Numbered from the stretch's first letter, positions 32,798-44,499 are shown. The stretch: 64,000 bases of DNA from Plectranthus barbatus (GCA_026898455.1 JAPKLW010000123.1:323854-387853); one strand, 5' to 3'. Made by a program: numbers and translations. The notes: generated by a model from the sequence alone, not told the origin.

Positions 32798-35536
32798 ATG
32801 AGGATCTTACATATCTCTGGCACTTGAGACTGGGTCACATCAGCTTGAAGCGGATTCAGAGACTTGCAGATGACGGTACATTGGACTTAGTCCGGGCTGT
32901 ACCTTATCAAGTCTGCGAATCCTGCATCGAGGGCAAGATGTCAACTAGGCCTTTCAAGGCTAGTCAGTCTCGAGCAGAGAAAGTGTTGGAATTGATCCAT
33001 TCTGACTTATGTGGACCGATGTCCACGCAGGCTCGTGGAGGGTACGAGTACTTCGTCACTTTCATTGACGATTACTCAAGGTACGGATATGTTTACCTGC
33101 TTCGCTACAAGTCTGAATGCTTTGAGAAATTCAAAGAGTTCAAGGCTGAGGTAGAAAAGAAGGTCGGGAAAACTATCAAGTCGCTGCGATCTGACCGCGG
33201 TGGCGAATACCTCGGTAACGAGTTCCTGCAATATTTGTCAGAAAATGGGATAACATCCCAGTGGACTGCACCGGGTACTCCCCAGCAAAACGGTGTAGCT
33301 GAAAGAAGAAATAGGACTCTTCTAGAGATGGTAAGATCAATGATGAGTTATGCAAACTTACCAATTTCGTTTTGGGGCTACGCATTGGAGACAACAACTT
33401 ACGTGCTTAATGTGGTGCCTTCTAAATCAGTTCCTAAGACGCCTTCTGAGCTCTTCCTTGGTCGCAAACCTAGTTTGTGCAAGTTTAGAGTATGGGGTGG
33501 TCCGACACACGTACTGTCGAAGGAACCTGATAAGTTAGAAAGAAGGTCAAAAGTAATGTTGTTCGTAGGGTATCCCAGGCAAACGAAAGGTGGTTACTTT
33601 TACTGTCCTAAGAGTCAAAGGGTCGTTGTTAGCACCAACGCTAGATTCTTGGAGGACGAGTATGTGAGTAATCACAGGTCAAGGAGTGAAATCGTTCTTC
33701 AAGAAATTGAGAACGAGAATGCAATTCCAAGGGAAGGGGAACGTGTAGATGTGGGTGCTCCTGTGAGAGGTACGGCACCACAAACACGTTCTTCAGTGCA
33801 AGGTGCAGGACCACAAGTCACTGCACCTACTACTCACACGGCACCGATGCCTCGTCGCAGTGGGAGAGTTATTTTCCAACCGGAAAGGTACATGTTCGTG
33901 GGTGAGTCTTCGGACTTGAGCCCGGAAGATGGACATGAGGACTCTGACCCATTGACTTACGAAGAGGCAGTGCAGGACAAGGATGTTGCCAAATGGCAAG
34001 TCGCCATGGATTCTGAGATAGAATCCATAACTGCTATGGATGTATAAGAGAAAACCATTTTGCCGGATGGCTTTAGGGCCATAGGGTGCAAATGGGTATA
34101 CAAACGAAAGAAAGGGGCGGATGGAAAGATTACGGCTTTCAAGGCCAGGCTGGTGGCAAAGGGTTATAGTCAGAAAGAGGGCATTGACTATGACAAAACC
34201 TTTTCACCCGTAGCCATGCTCAAGTCCATCCGGATACTCCTTGCCATAGCTGCGCATATGGACCTCGAGATTTGGCAGATGGATGTCAAAAACTACTTTT
34301 CTAAACGGTTACCTTGAAGAAGGTAGAGACATCTATATGCAGCAACCCGAGGGTTACATAAGCAAGGGTGAAGAACATCTTGTCTGGAAGCTTAAGAAGT
34401 CCTTGTATGGACTTAAGCAAGCTTCAAGGTCGTGGAACTTACGTTTCAACGATGTGATTAAATCTTATGGATTTGCACAGTTGGAAAACGAAAGTTGTGT
34501 TTACCGACTTTGTGTCAGTGGGAGCGTGGTCTTCCTTGCACTATACGTTGATGACATACTCCTATTTGGAAACAACGAGGGAGTGATGTCCGAAATCAAG
34601 GTTTAGTTATCCGAACAGTTCCAAATGAAGGATCTGGGAGAAGCTGGCTACATTCTTGGGATTAAGGTCTTACGAGATCGTAAAAGAAGAATGTTGAGCT
34701 TATCTCAGGCATCCTATGTGGATACCGTGATAGCCCGGTTCAGCATGCAACTCGCCAAGAAAGGCTTGCTGCCTTTCCGACATGGCGTTCGTCTTTCTAG
34801 TGGGCAGTGTCCTCAGACACAACGGGAGAAACACGAAATGAGTCTTGTACCATATGCTTCGGCTGTGGGTAGTCTCATGTATGCGATGCTGTGTACCAGG
34901 CCAGATATTTGTTATGTCGTTGGCATGGTAGCTAGATATCAGTCTAACCCTGAACAGGCGCACTGGACTGCTGTAAAGCATATCCTTAAGTATTTGAAAA
35001 GAACTAGGAATTTCTGCCTAGTTTATCAAAGTGAGGATTTGTGCCCTGTGGGTTATACGGACTCGGATTTCCAAGGGGACTAGGATGAGAAGAAATCGAC
35101 CTCAGGTTATGTGTTTACCCTGGGAGGTGGAGCTGTATCTTGGAGGAGCTCAAAGCAGAAATGCATAGCTGACTTCACCATGGAGGCGGAATATGTCGCC
35201 GCCTCCGACGCCTCGAAAGAGGGGGTGTGGCTCCGGAACTACCTTTTAGAGTTGGGCGTGATCCCGAGTTTGCCGAGGAGCATCACAATTTATTGTGATA
35301 ACTCTGGTGCGGTGGCAAACTCAAAGGAACCGCGGTCTCACAGGGCAAGCAAACACATAGAGAGAAAGTACCATAACATACGAGAAATCGTATCGAGGGG
35401 CGATGTGCTGATTAAGAAGATTGACACTGCTGACAATCTTGCTGATCCGTTTACAAAGAGCTTGCCGCAGAAAGTTTACGAAAGACATATTCTTGAGCTG
35501 GGTCTGAGGTGGATGCCGACCACTGATAGTGGTTAA
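32698..35536 (+). pseudogene. copia Pol: integrase, reverse transcriptase, RNase H, broken
   Basis: The first frame gives the pre-integrase block 'LWHLRLGHISLKR' near 32815. The integrase catalytic triad is D at 33004, D at 33193 and E at 33301; the last two are 35 residues apart, the D-D(35)-E pattern. The reverse transcriptase N-part (CKWVYKRK, ARLVAKGYSQ) follows after an in-frame TAA at 34045. A frameshift occurs near 34290-34300. The YVDD box is at 34544-34555. Two more stops (TAG at 34604 and 35081) precede RNase H (TMEAEYVAA, YCDNSGAVA, DNLADPFTK), which ends at 35534. All domains are recognisable but cannot make one polyprotein. Confidence 0.93.
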
Positions 35537-35595
35537 AGACAGCAGACTAGATAGACGGACTGTATACTCTGTAATAGCTTAGTTATGCTTTGAGT

Positions 35596-35608
35596 ATAAA
35601 TGGGAGAT
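35596..35608 (+). promoter_or_regulatory. polypurine tract of the copia element
   Basis: The purine-rich ATAAATGGGAGAT directly precedes the 3' LTR start (TGATGGG at 35609), the expected plus-strand priming site. Confidence 0.8.
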
Positions 35609-37065
35609 TGATGGGTTTTGTATACTGAAAGCATTTATTACAATGTGTATACAACGGTTTATTTCTCCTATCTGTTAACAATCGTACATGTATGAACAAT
35701 GGTATCCTCTTGTTTCACCGATAGGGACGATCATACGGCGTGTTGTAGATCGCAGAAGACAGTATGATCACTTGACCTAGTGAGACATAAACATGATCAC
35801 AACCGAGACAGCGTATGAGGATACGTCTGTCCGGATGGCTGCGGCATTATCGAAATAAGTAGTCTGTCTTGGTTACTTGACATGCTGGTACGCAGAGGTG
35901 GCGTATTGATGGACCGCAGTGAGATATATTTGTCTGTCTGACATCAGCGAATAAAAGATCTCGTTATATTGATTGAGTCCAAATCCTAACGAAGGTTCAG
36001 GGGTTTGCACGGGTTGACTGTTGCTTTGACTTGCCATGGTGGAGAGCCAACACAGCGCGCTCGTATATCCGCATCTTGGGTAACAGCAGTTTGTGTAGTA
36101 CCGCCTGAGACTGAACTTAGGTAACCATATCCGAGTAATAGGATGGGGACATTCCCTGAGGAGCTCAATAACATTCATCGTGCCAAAGTCCTGCAGGCTG
36201 ATTAAGTTCAGGCACGAGTGATAAGGTTTGAGTGGTACTACTCAGGAATAATAAGATATTAATTAATTGTAGTTAGAGCTTGTCAGAGGCTCCGATTAAT
36301 TAATGGATGTCCGGTAACCTTAAATATGGGGATTCTCAATTAATGCAACCCGTTCTCACAACGTGGTAATAAAGGGGTAGGTCAGTATTAATTCTATGGT
36401 GAAAAAGAATTAATATTAATTAATTAATTTTGTCCTGGGTTGTGGACATGGGAATTAATTAATTTATAGGCCCACTTTATTATTTGCATTAGGTCCCAGG
36501 TCTGGCCCAAATAAATATGCTGAATTGAGCCCAGTAGCCCATCAGGGATAAAACCCTGGGTCTATAAATAGACTACTCTCTCTGGAAACCCTAGCCACTT
36601 TTGAACACATTCAAATCAGTGAAACCCTAGAGGCAGAGAGAGAGTGGGCGCCGACTTTGGAGTTCAGGGAGGAGAATTTCGATTCTGGTCCTGCTCAGAA
36701 TACAGATCTACGGAGTCCTCACCAGTAGTAGATCTGAACAACATTGGGACACAGCTCTGAAGATCTAATCTGGAGAACAGATTTCTTCTTTTCCTTTCTA
36801 TTTTTCGATTTATTCTAGAAATTAGTATTCTAATTTCTGTTTCCGCAGATTAAATCGAATCGCGTGATTGAATTGAGATTTGGAATTCAAACGCGAAAGA
36901 TCGGTTTAGACTCTACGGATTTACGGTAATCTCTCAATCCACAATTTTGTATTAAATTCATAGGAGCATGCTAGGGTTTTTGAGAATATTTAATTATGGG
37001 CAATATCCATAGATCGATCCGGTTCAGTTTGGTTTTGGTGATTCGGTTCACGGAAAAACCCTACA
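35609..37065 (+). repeat. 3' LTR of the copia element
   Basis: Same length (1457 bp) and ends as the 5' LTR, differing at about 18 positions that I could count by eye. Confidence 0.95.
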
Positions 37066-37157
37066 ATTTATACTTCCGCTGCATACACAAAACCTTCCGC
37101 TGCACACACAAAACCTTCCGATGCACATAATTGCACTCTGATTTTGGGACCAACAAG

Positions 37158-37172
37158 TGGTATCACGCGCCA
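37158..37172 (+). promoter_or_regulatory. primer-binding site of the Sirevirus-like element
   Basis: TGGTATCACGCGCCA, two bases after the LTR end, is a mutated tRNA-Met-type primer site (expected TGGTATCAGAGC). Confidence 0.7.
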
Positions 37173-37293
37173 AGGTTCTTGCAGTCTACGATTGTGTTGA
37201 GTCACTTAGGACCAGATCTCTGTTTTCTGTGCTTGGTTCTATTTTTCTGCACTTGGTTTCTATTTTGTGTGTTTTTAGCTTAGGTGCACAAAG

Positions 37294-38931
37294 ATGGCTC
37301 AGATCACGAAACTTCCAAAGTACTCATCAGAAGACTTTGAGCTATGGAAGAAATGTTCGTTGATCATGTTGAAGAATATCCATCCAGAAATGGCAAAGGT
37401 TTTATCTACCGGACCAATAAAGATCACTAAGGTGAATAATCAGCTCGGAGGAGCAGAAGGTCAGGAGATAATGGAGAAGCCTTATGCAGAATTGACAAAC
37501 GATGATAGAGTTTGTTTTCAGCTGGATGCGGTGGCCATGGAACTCATCTTATAATCCTTACCAACGCCACTGATTGTTGAAGCCTTAGAGCACAACAACG
37601 CCAAGAAGATGTGGGAATTTCTTGGCTCACTTAGTCAAGAAACAACTCAGATGAAGAGAAATAAGCTTCAAAACTGTGTGGATAAGTATGAATCTTTCCA
37701 AATGCTTCCCGGTAAAAATGTCAAATCAATGGAAGCAAGATTCAATGCTATTATCTGCGAGCTGAAAAACTTAGGGAGAACATATGAAGTTGCTGATATG
37801 AATGCAAAAATTCTCTCCAAGATGCCTAAGGAAGATTGGTTCGTCAAAGCTACCAGCTTGAAGGAGAAAGATCTCTCCTAGATGACGACCAAGGATGTGT
37901 TTACCCAGCTCCAAGCCCACGAATGGGATATCCAAATGGCGAACAGGGATGAAGCAGTGCGTAGTATCAGCACACATCCAGAAGGAGATGCTGCATTTTT
38001 CACAAAAAGGGAGTTCAAGAGAAGGCCTCAAAAGCCTTATCAAGCTGACAGATCTTCCGGACAGACGTCTACATCTAAGTCAGCACCATCACCTTCCTAC
38101 CAGAAAAAGGTGGAAGAGACCTCAATTGAAGATCTTGAGGAGTAAATGAAGAAGCTGACAAGACTTCTTGAGATAGGCAAACCCAAGAAGGAAGGTTCAC
38201 AGTCCAGTGAACTGAAATTCAGCGACAGACCTCCTAGAGGTTGCTTTGAAGGAAACTCTCCAGATCACCTCAAGTATGAGTGTCCATTAGTTTCCAAAGA
38301 GGAAAGGGAGCATTTGAAGAGGGTGTTCTAAAAGAAAGCCTCCAGAGCAGTTGCTAAGGCCATGCTTACCAGAACTGAGGTGCCTGACATCTCAAAGAAT
38401 GATGATGGCTACTTCACATCAGACGATAAGGCTGCGGAAGAAGCCTTCCTGGTGCTGATGGCAAAGCTTGGAGAAGGGGAAGAAATTGAAGCAGAGTCTA
38501 ATACTCCGGTACACATTTCCAACTCGGTTTCTATTCCTATAGCATGCATAGAAGATAACTCTGAATCCTATTGCTCAGATTTAGAGGATGTTACTCTTGA
38601 AACTTTGAATGGAGAATTTGCTAAGTTTTATGAGTTAAAAAATGCCTAGGCATGTGAAAATGCTTCACTAAAACTGAAAGTTTCAAAACTGACTGAAGAG
38701 ATCCAAGGATCCAAGTCAGTAAGTGAAGACTTAGCTAAACTTAGAGAAGAGCATTCTATGTTACTTGAATTGTTTAAATCTTTGTCTGAAGAATGCGCAT
38801 CTCATAAACTGAAAATTGCTGGTGATAAAAAACTTATCTGTTCACTCTACTCAAGTACTAGCAAAGTTTCAGAAGCTCTAAGTTTACAAAGACATTCCTC
38901 TGATCGATGGGATATATCTAGATATTATTAG
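37294..38931 (+). pseudogene. Sirevirus-like Gag with five in-frame stops before the end
   Basis: A single frame runs about 546 codons from ATG 37294 to TAG 38929, interrupted by stops at 37552, 37879, 38143, 38329 and 38647 and with no frameshift. It has the plant Gag core 'NKLQNCVDKYESFQML...MEARFNAI' (near 37655-37755), a Lys/Ser-rich linker, and a degenerate zinc knuckle GCFEGNSPDHLKYECP in which the second Cys is Gly. A Glu-rich and then coiled-coil tail (38650-38900) follows, as in long Sirevirus Gags. A related copy is on the minus strand at 44500-45437. Confidence 0.85.
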
Positions 38932-39550
38932 CACGATGGTGGTCTATCGATTAGAGTTCTTTAGAGAATTCTGTGATGAATCATGGAAGACAATGATGTC
39001 CTTGGATGAGAAAGCCAACATTAAACGGGCACAATACATCTTCACTCAATTGGTTGAAAGCATAAGAAGAATGTCCCTTGCTGTAATACCATATGGGATA
39101 CAACTAAGTTGGCTGCTGGAAGAAATTCCAACGATCACCGTTAGAGAGGACTTGAAAAATGCATATTTTCTCCCTCTCCAAATCATAAGATGCTCAAAAG
39201 GAAAAGAAAGGTAGTGGAAGAAAATGACAGCCTGAAGAGAAGGAAAACCTGAAATATTGCTATATGTATTTTGTAACTTGTATTTTATCTTTTCTTTTGA
39301 ACTGAATGATGAAATATTTCTTCTGCTCTAAGACATAATCTCATTGCTTGTTCTATCTTCTGCATTATTGTTTGACATGATTAACCCTCTCCATGAGTTT
39401 AATTTAGCATTATATTCTTTTTAACTCAACTTGTTGAGGGAAAGATTCATTTTAGGGTATAAGGGAAAATCAATTTTTGAGTAAAATTGACAAATATAAC
39501 TCCCTATATTTCTTGCTGGTTTGCTTTTGATGAAAGCAAAAAGAGGAAGT
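38932..39550 (+). other. internal remnant between gag and the right LTR-like block
   Basis: No integrase, reverse transcriptase or RNase H is recognisable. Short open frames near 38936-39214 do not match any family I know. The stretch ends in a purine tract AAAAAGAGGAAGT (39538-39550). Confidence 0.5.
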
Positions 39551-40667
39551 TGATAGGAATTAATATTAGTTACTTATAATTTTTGGTGTGTTGATCCAAC
39601 ATCTAGAGTCAATTAGTTCATCTACACCTGGTTAGAGTGATTTCACTTTTGTAAACTTGTATAAGTCGATTGAGTTGTAATAGTTCAGAATTATCACTTC
39701 CTGAAGAAATAAACCTAAACATACTCAACAAGTTTCTTGAAGAAGCAAACGTATTGACAACGGAACTAACAAGTAGTCAGTTGTCAAGTCTTCAACAAAA
39801 TGGACTTCGTAATTGATAATGGCATGCTCTTCTTCAAAACTGATGACAATGACAACTGACAAAAGAGCCATTGTTAAAAGAAGTACACATCTAAAAAAAA
39901 GGTATGAAAAGCTGTAGAATTAGGAAAGTGTCTACAATGGCTAGAAGATGAGGCGCTCTAACAAAAGTATTGAAGAGACCTTTAAATACTCTTCAAGCTT
40001 ACCAATTATAGGTTGCTAGTTAGAGAATTAAACATCACATTGAAAGAATCTAACTAAAGACCAACCTCGTTAGTCAATTATTCCATGACTATATACATAG
40101 ACTTTTAGCTTCTAGCTCGAGTTTATCTTCTGAAGTTTACTTCTCTTTAAAGTTGAATCCGGGATCGATACTCAAAAACAACCACTATCAACTATGTCTA
40201 TGATGAACTAAAATTCACAACCCTTCTAGTTAGTAAAGCTTAGTGATGCATTTGTTGTAAAGCCGATCTACCTAAAGAGAGCAAATAAAACATGGACTGG
40301 CTGGGTGCGCATATAAGCAGATGACATAGTAGCTTCCTATGACTTCTATAGATTAGTTACATTACTTGTAACATAGTTCTAGTAATTTCGGACCCATTAG
40401 GCAATCGAAGAATGGATGTAGGATCATATGGCATCGGAACCACTATAAATATCTTGTGTTACTTACCTTTTTCCGCTCTTAACCTTTTGCTCACTTATTT
40501 GAAACCCAACAAGTCAATTAGTTGTTGGTGTATATTCTGAATATGTTAAGTAATCTTTATGAGCTAAACTAATTTTTAGTGTCTAAACTAACTTGAGTAA
40601 GAGCCAGTTAGGCCACAACACACTTTCTTTTTCCATTACATATTACTATTGCAATTTCGGACCATCA
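39551..40667 (+). repeat. diverged Sirevirus-like LTR block
   Basis: It starts TGATAGGAATTAATATT right after a purine tract and ends TTTCGGACCATCA. It shares with the 23047 LTR only short blocks: a GTCGATTGAGTTGTAATAG-like stretch near 39664, and GGATGTAGG followed by CGGAACCACTATAAAT near 40412-40450. It is therefore a related but different LTR. Confidence 0.6.
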
Positions 40668-41229
40668 ATTCAAGCTACTTATCCAGCAAGGCATTGATCT
40701 TCAACTTGTTCAAATCAAATGTCAAAATGAGGAGGCTCAATGAAGACAGGATGGGGCCTAACATCGGTAAGAAGAAGCTCAGAAACTAAATGATTCCAGA
40801 TTCACGTGAATTGAGCTTATCTTGGCCACCCTTCATGATGTTGTCAAAAAGGGGGAATAAGTAAGAGAAGATCTGCTGTAGGGGGAAGTGACTCTGAAGA
40901 AGTCAAAAAGAGAAAGAATAAAGGAAAATGAAGAGACACGAGGAAGAACAAAAAAGTGAGGGATATAGGAACAACGTCCCTCTTAACATTTTCATTAAAG
41001 ATTCGCAAGTCTGGGGACGGAGGGAGTGAAACTGATAACTAATTACACTGACTTTGTATACTTAACTCAGTTACAAAAATGAATTAATCTTTCAAATAAA
41101 GTGAGATTGTCATTCAAAGGGAGTATACTAGTCAATTCCATTGATGATGATGAAAAACAATTTCAATTATGAGAGACTGATTATTCTACTCTGATCCTGG
41201 CATCAGCTCTATTGAGTTGATCTGATCTC
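40668..41229 (+). other. degraded element tail with Sirevirus-like purine tract and half MITE
   Basis: TTGTCAAAAAGGGGGAATAA (near 40840-40860) resembles the Sirevirus polypurine tract. A lone Stowaway-type end GGGGACGGAGGGAG (41013-41026) has no partner, so it is a truncated MITE. Confidence 0.45.
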
Positions 41230-42360
41230 TCTTCTTCCTCTTAGCTAACCTCTTAGCATCTTCTTCTATTTTCCTCATCCAGTTGATTTATTTTTCTTGG
41301 TGTTTCTTTTCCTGATTTTTCGTTTCTTTTCTCTTCCTCTTTCAACTGGCTTCTTATTGGATTGCATGCAACTGAGCTTTCTATTGAATACTATCAACAC
41401 TTGAGTCAATCCTAGCAATGTTGAAACAGTTGCTCTACTTAATTAAGGACATGTTCTGATGCATAGTCGCCATGAGCTGGGACATCATTAAGATAGTTGG
41501 ATCTAAAGTCGAAGTAGCTGGAGCAGAACCAGGGGCAACGGTCTTTGAAGCAACAGATAAGGCAAGATCAAGAATGGGTTCCACAATCGTCACTTGTTTC
41601 GCTTCCTTGAAGGTTACCAATTGAAAAGATCTAACATCAAGTTCTGGCGAGACAAGAAGGAATATTTTAGTTGACTCATGGATAGGAACATAGGAGAGCT
41701 ATGGACCTAGTTGACCAGGCATCTAAGCAGTCATAGTTATTTTCTTATGTGGCTGAATTTCCCAAGTTTGAGTAGTCTTAAGGTCTTTATCACCTGCAAC
41801 TGTGATTCCTTAATTGAAGTCTTAATTAACTACTGAGCCTCTATCTCTCTCTACCGTATAGTTGGCTGATCCTTGACATTCTGTTATCTCCATTCCGACA
41901 TCCTTCTCAGTTATAGTTCTTCAATGGATGATGATAATGATTCTGCTGAATCCTTTGCTGGTTCATCGTCTATCTCCTCATCGACGTTCTCAAAAGTCAG
42001 ATTTGAGAATGTAGGAGGAATCTCTGGCATATTCTCCCTTTCATTTAGTTCTCCGTCAACTAGTTCCACCACTTTTTTTGGCTTGGATTGTAGGAGCTGA
42101 GATCTCTATTTCAGTTGGATCTGAAATGACTTGCTTTTAATTTTTTTGTGCCTTCTCAAATTTAACCGCCTCAGTAGCAATTGGTGGGGATAACGTTTCG
42201 TGCAACTGATTTCTTCACCTGGGTTGATCTCCGCTACTAGTTGGCTCGAGCTTCTCCTAGGAAGAAGAGTTTCCATAGTTCTCGAGATCCCTGCATCTGG
42301 TGTAGGAGGTGGTGGAAGTTTTATTGAACTGAGTAGATAATTTATAGTCGAGTTTCATCT
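41230..42360 (-). pseudogene. minus-strand coding remnants of unknown element protein
   Basis: Conceptual reading on the minus strand gives acidic, low-complexity protein-like segments, including 'TFENVDEEIDDEPAKDSAES' near 41935-41995. An open piece at 41435-41620 contains TILMMSQLMATMHQ. They are broken by many stops and frameshifts. I do not recognise the family. The position next to Sirevirus and DUF1985 debris suggests a transposon accessory protein. Confidence 0.3.
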
Positions 42361-42368
42361 TAACTTCT

Positions 42369-42600
42369 TAGGGGTGAGCATGAGTCAAACTAGCTCAAGA
42401 GCTACTCAAGATTAGCTCAGAAAAAAACTCAGAATCAACTTGATTAATTAAGGAGCTTGAGCTCGAGCTTCTTGATATGAATTCGATAAGATCGGCGAGC
42501 CTTATAGAACTTGAGCTTAAATCGAGCCTGAGTCAAGCTTGAGTTCATGAGCCTCATCGAACTTAATATAATATAAAATTTTATTCCTAAATTAATTGTA
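42369..42600. mobile_element. truncated hAT-like element, left end only
   Basis: It starts TAGGGGTGAGCATGAG and continues with GAGCTTGAGCTCGAGC motifs, a common plant hAT-type end. I found no matching inverted right end, so it is truncated or broken by a later rearrangement. Confidence 0.4.
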
Positions 42601-43560
42601 TTAAATAAATAATTTAAAATTTTATTAGAATTTAAAATAAATTAAAAAATGAAGTTCGTGAAAGATATAGATTAAGATTTTGTACTAATAGATTAGTACA
42701 ATATATATTAATTAGATTGAGTGAGAAATTTATATAGCCACTTTGAATAAAGATACATGTTATATAGCCACAAGTTTAAAAACGTAAGTTATTTAGCCAC
42801 TTTTCAATGATTGGAGAGAGAATTTAACATTTGAAATTGTTAAACATTAATTATTTTTGGATTTATTATACACCTACCCCACTTCACCTCTCTCTCTCTC
42901 TCTACTGCCGATACACCCACCACCATGGACCTCCATTTTCTCCGATTTGAAGCTCCAAACCACCAGGTTTTTCATGCCCAACCGAAAAAAGCTACATACC
43001 GTCTACACGATGTCTGAGAAACAAAACTAGGTACCATTCTCTCACCCATTTCGTCGATTTTTTTACTATTTTTTTTAAAGTTTTAAACTTCCATTTTTAT
43101 GCGATTTTAGTTGATTATATGTGTTGAAATATATTTTTTAGGTTATTATAGTTGATTATTCATTGATATAGATTGATTATATGTTTTAATTCTGTCGATT
43201 TCATGTGTTCATTGTTAATTTTATGCTTTCATTTGCGAAATTATTGAAACTGGGCGAAGAATAACAGCCCTCGGCAGAAATCGAGATCTCGATATGTACA
43301 TATCGAGATCTCGATTTCAACCGAGATCTCAATTTCTACCAAGATTAGGACAATTTAAATTGAAGAACGAGATCTTGACTTCATCTCGATTTGCATTGAG
43401 ATCTCGACATCTCGAATATTTTTAAAAAAATTTCTAAATTGAGTTCTTTTAATTCTCTTTTTTTTTTAATATTTTATTTATTTAATTGCAAACTTGGGAG
43501 TGGATCAGGCCTAGTATGCAGGGGACAGTCCCGCAGTCGATGAATTGTTACGATTGAGAC
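42601..43560. other. non-coding stretch with a CT microsatellite and a palindrome
   Basis: It holds a (CT)n run at 42888-42903 and a set of CGAGATCTCG repeats between 43277 and 43420, including a 42-bp perfect palindrome listed separately. No gene is visible. Confidence 0.6.
43277..43318. repeat. 42-bp perfect palindrome
   Basis: The sequence is its own reverse complement across 42 bases, centred on ATGTACAT, with ATCGAGATCTCGAT in both arms. Further half copies (CGAGATCTC, GAGATCTCGAC) follow to 43420. Confidence 0.97.
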
Positions 43561-43652
43561 ATTCTTGAGGGCATTCGGGTCAGATTAACGAGCTTCAAAA
43601 ATGATGTTTTTGAGTTATTTAGGGAAGGACCCTTCGGTGCATTTCTCTCTTT

Positions 43653-44480
43653 TTGTGGAAGAAGAGAACGATACGAGCTACTTGGGCTCTTATCACGCAC
43701 GAGATTGATGTGCAGGGAGCTGAGAATGAGCTGTGGTTTCGTGTTGGTGAAACCAATATACGATTAGGTGCTGAGGAGTTCTATTTGATGACCGGGCTAC
43801 GGTTCGGCGATTTGGGTTTTGACCCTACTGCATTGCATGATTTTCCGGAGGATGGTTGTTTGTATTCTCACTACCAATCCTTGCCCACTGTAGATCAATT
43901 GCACATTAATTTTATGAAGACAAACTTGATTCTTAGCGATTCTTTTGATGATTACGTGAAGATCGCTCAGATTTTTTTTGTTTACCGCATGTTGATTTGC
44001 TTGGATGGGAAGCGACAGATAGACCACCGAGTGAGTGGAGGGCACTCCCTTGGAGCTCGTGGTCCTTTAGTGTCTTACTGCATCAGATGTCTGTCGTGAT
44101 CACATCTTCAAAAACAGATAAGGTGCCCTTGGTGCATATATACGGCCCTGTTTGGGTGTTAGAGGTAATTGTTTGTAATTTTTTTTTAATTTATAAAAGA
44201 CAAGACAAGAATTGTTAATTATTTACATTATTTCGCAGGCATGGGCGTACGAGGCGATCCCTAATCTGGCAGCCTTATGTACGATACGCAGTATGCTAAT
44301 GTGGACTATGCCTCGATGCTTGATGTAGAGACCTCATTATGTTCAGGATGTTGAATTCACTGATTTTTTTCACACAGAAGTTGCATTGGGAACAGGACCT
44401 TGGGGCTCGCTTGGCAAACCTCTTTTCTTCGGATTTAGGGCCTTCCTATTTTCCCTTCGTCTTCTCGAGAATTTTGGATA
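43653..44480 (+). pseudogene. DUF1985-type protein fragment (Mutator/Ulp1-associated)
   Basis: An open frame from 43653 to 44096 encodes 148 residues with 'ELWFRVGETNIRLGAEEFYLMTGLRFG', the typical start of DUF1985. Plant Mutator-like elements often carry this domain together with Ulp1-like proteases. A second block near 44240-44275, 'AWAYEAIPNLAALC', matches the conserved 'WAYEAIP' part of the same family in another frame. Stops and a frameshift near 44030 separate them. No transposase or Ulp1 catalytic part is visible. Confidence 0.6.
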
Positions 44481-44499
44481 ATCTCCTCATTTGTTTTTT

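Larger units (their letters stand above)
28422..37065 (+). mobile_element. nearly complete Ty1/copia retrotransposon (8644 bp)
   Basis: Two 1457-bp LTRs (28422-29878 and 35609-37065) are flanked by the perfect 5-bp duplication ATTTA (28417-28421 and 37066-37070). A tRNA-Met primer site, a long leader, gag, integrase, reverse transcriptase, RNase H and a polypurine tract lie between. I counted about 18 substitutions and no net length change between the LTRs, so the insertion is recent. Pol has three internal stops and one frameshift, and protease is not recognisable, so it cannot move by itself. Confidence 0.95.
23047..37155 (+). repeat. Sirevirus-like 5' LTR, split by two insertions
   Basis: It starts TGTTAGGATTCTTG and ends GGGACCAACA, followed at 37158 by TGGTATCACGCGCC, a tRNA-Met-type primer site. 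Its three pieces are 23047-23953, 27848-28421 and 37066-37155. Removing the two insertions and one copy of each 5-bp duplication leaves about 1561 bp. Confidence 0.82.
23047..40667 (+). mobile_element. Sirevirus-like copia element complex with nested insertions
   Basis: A 5' LTR (23047-37155, interrupted twice), a primer-binding site, a long gag-type ORF with stops, and a diverged LTR-like block (39551-40667) lie in one orientation. Pol is missing. The long Gag with a CCHC-like block and a coiled-coil tail, the LTR block ending GGGACCAACA, and the PPT-like AAAAAGAGGAAGT are Sirevirus-like features. The two LTR blocks are too different to be a simple 5'/3' pair, so the right part may come from a related older insertion. 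Confidence 0.7.
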
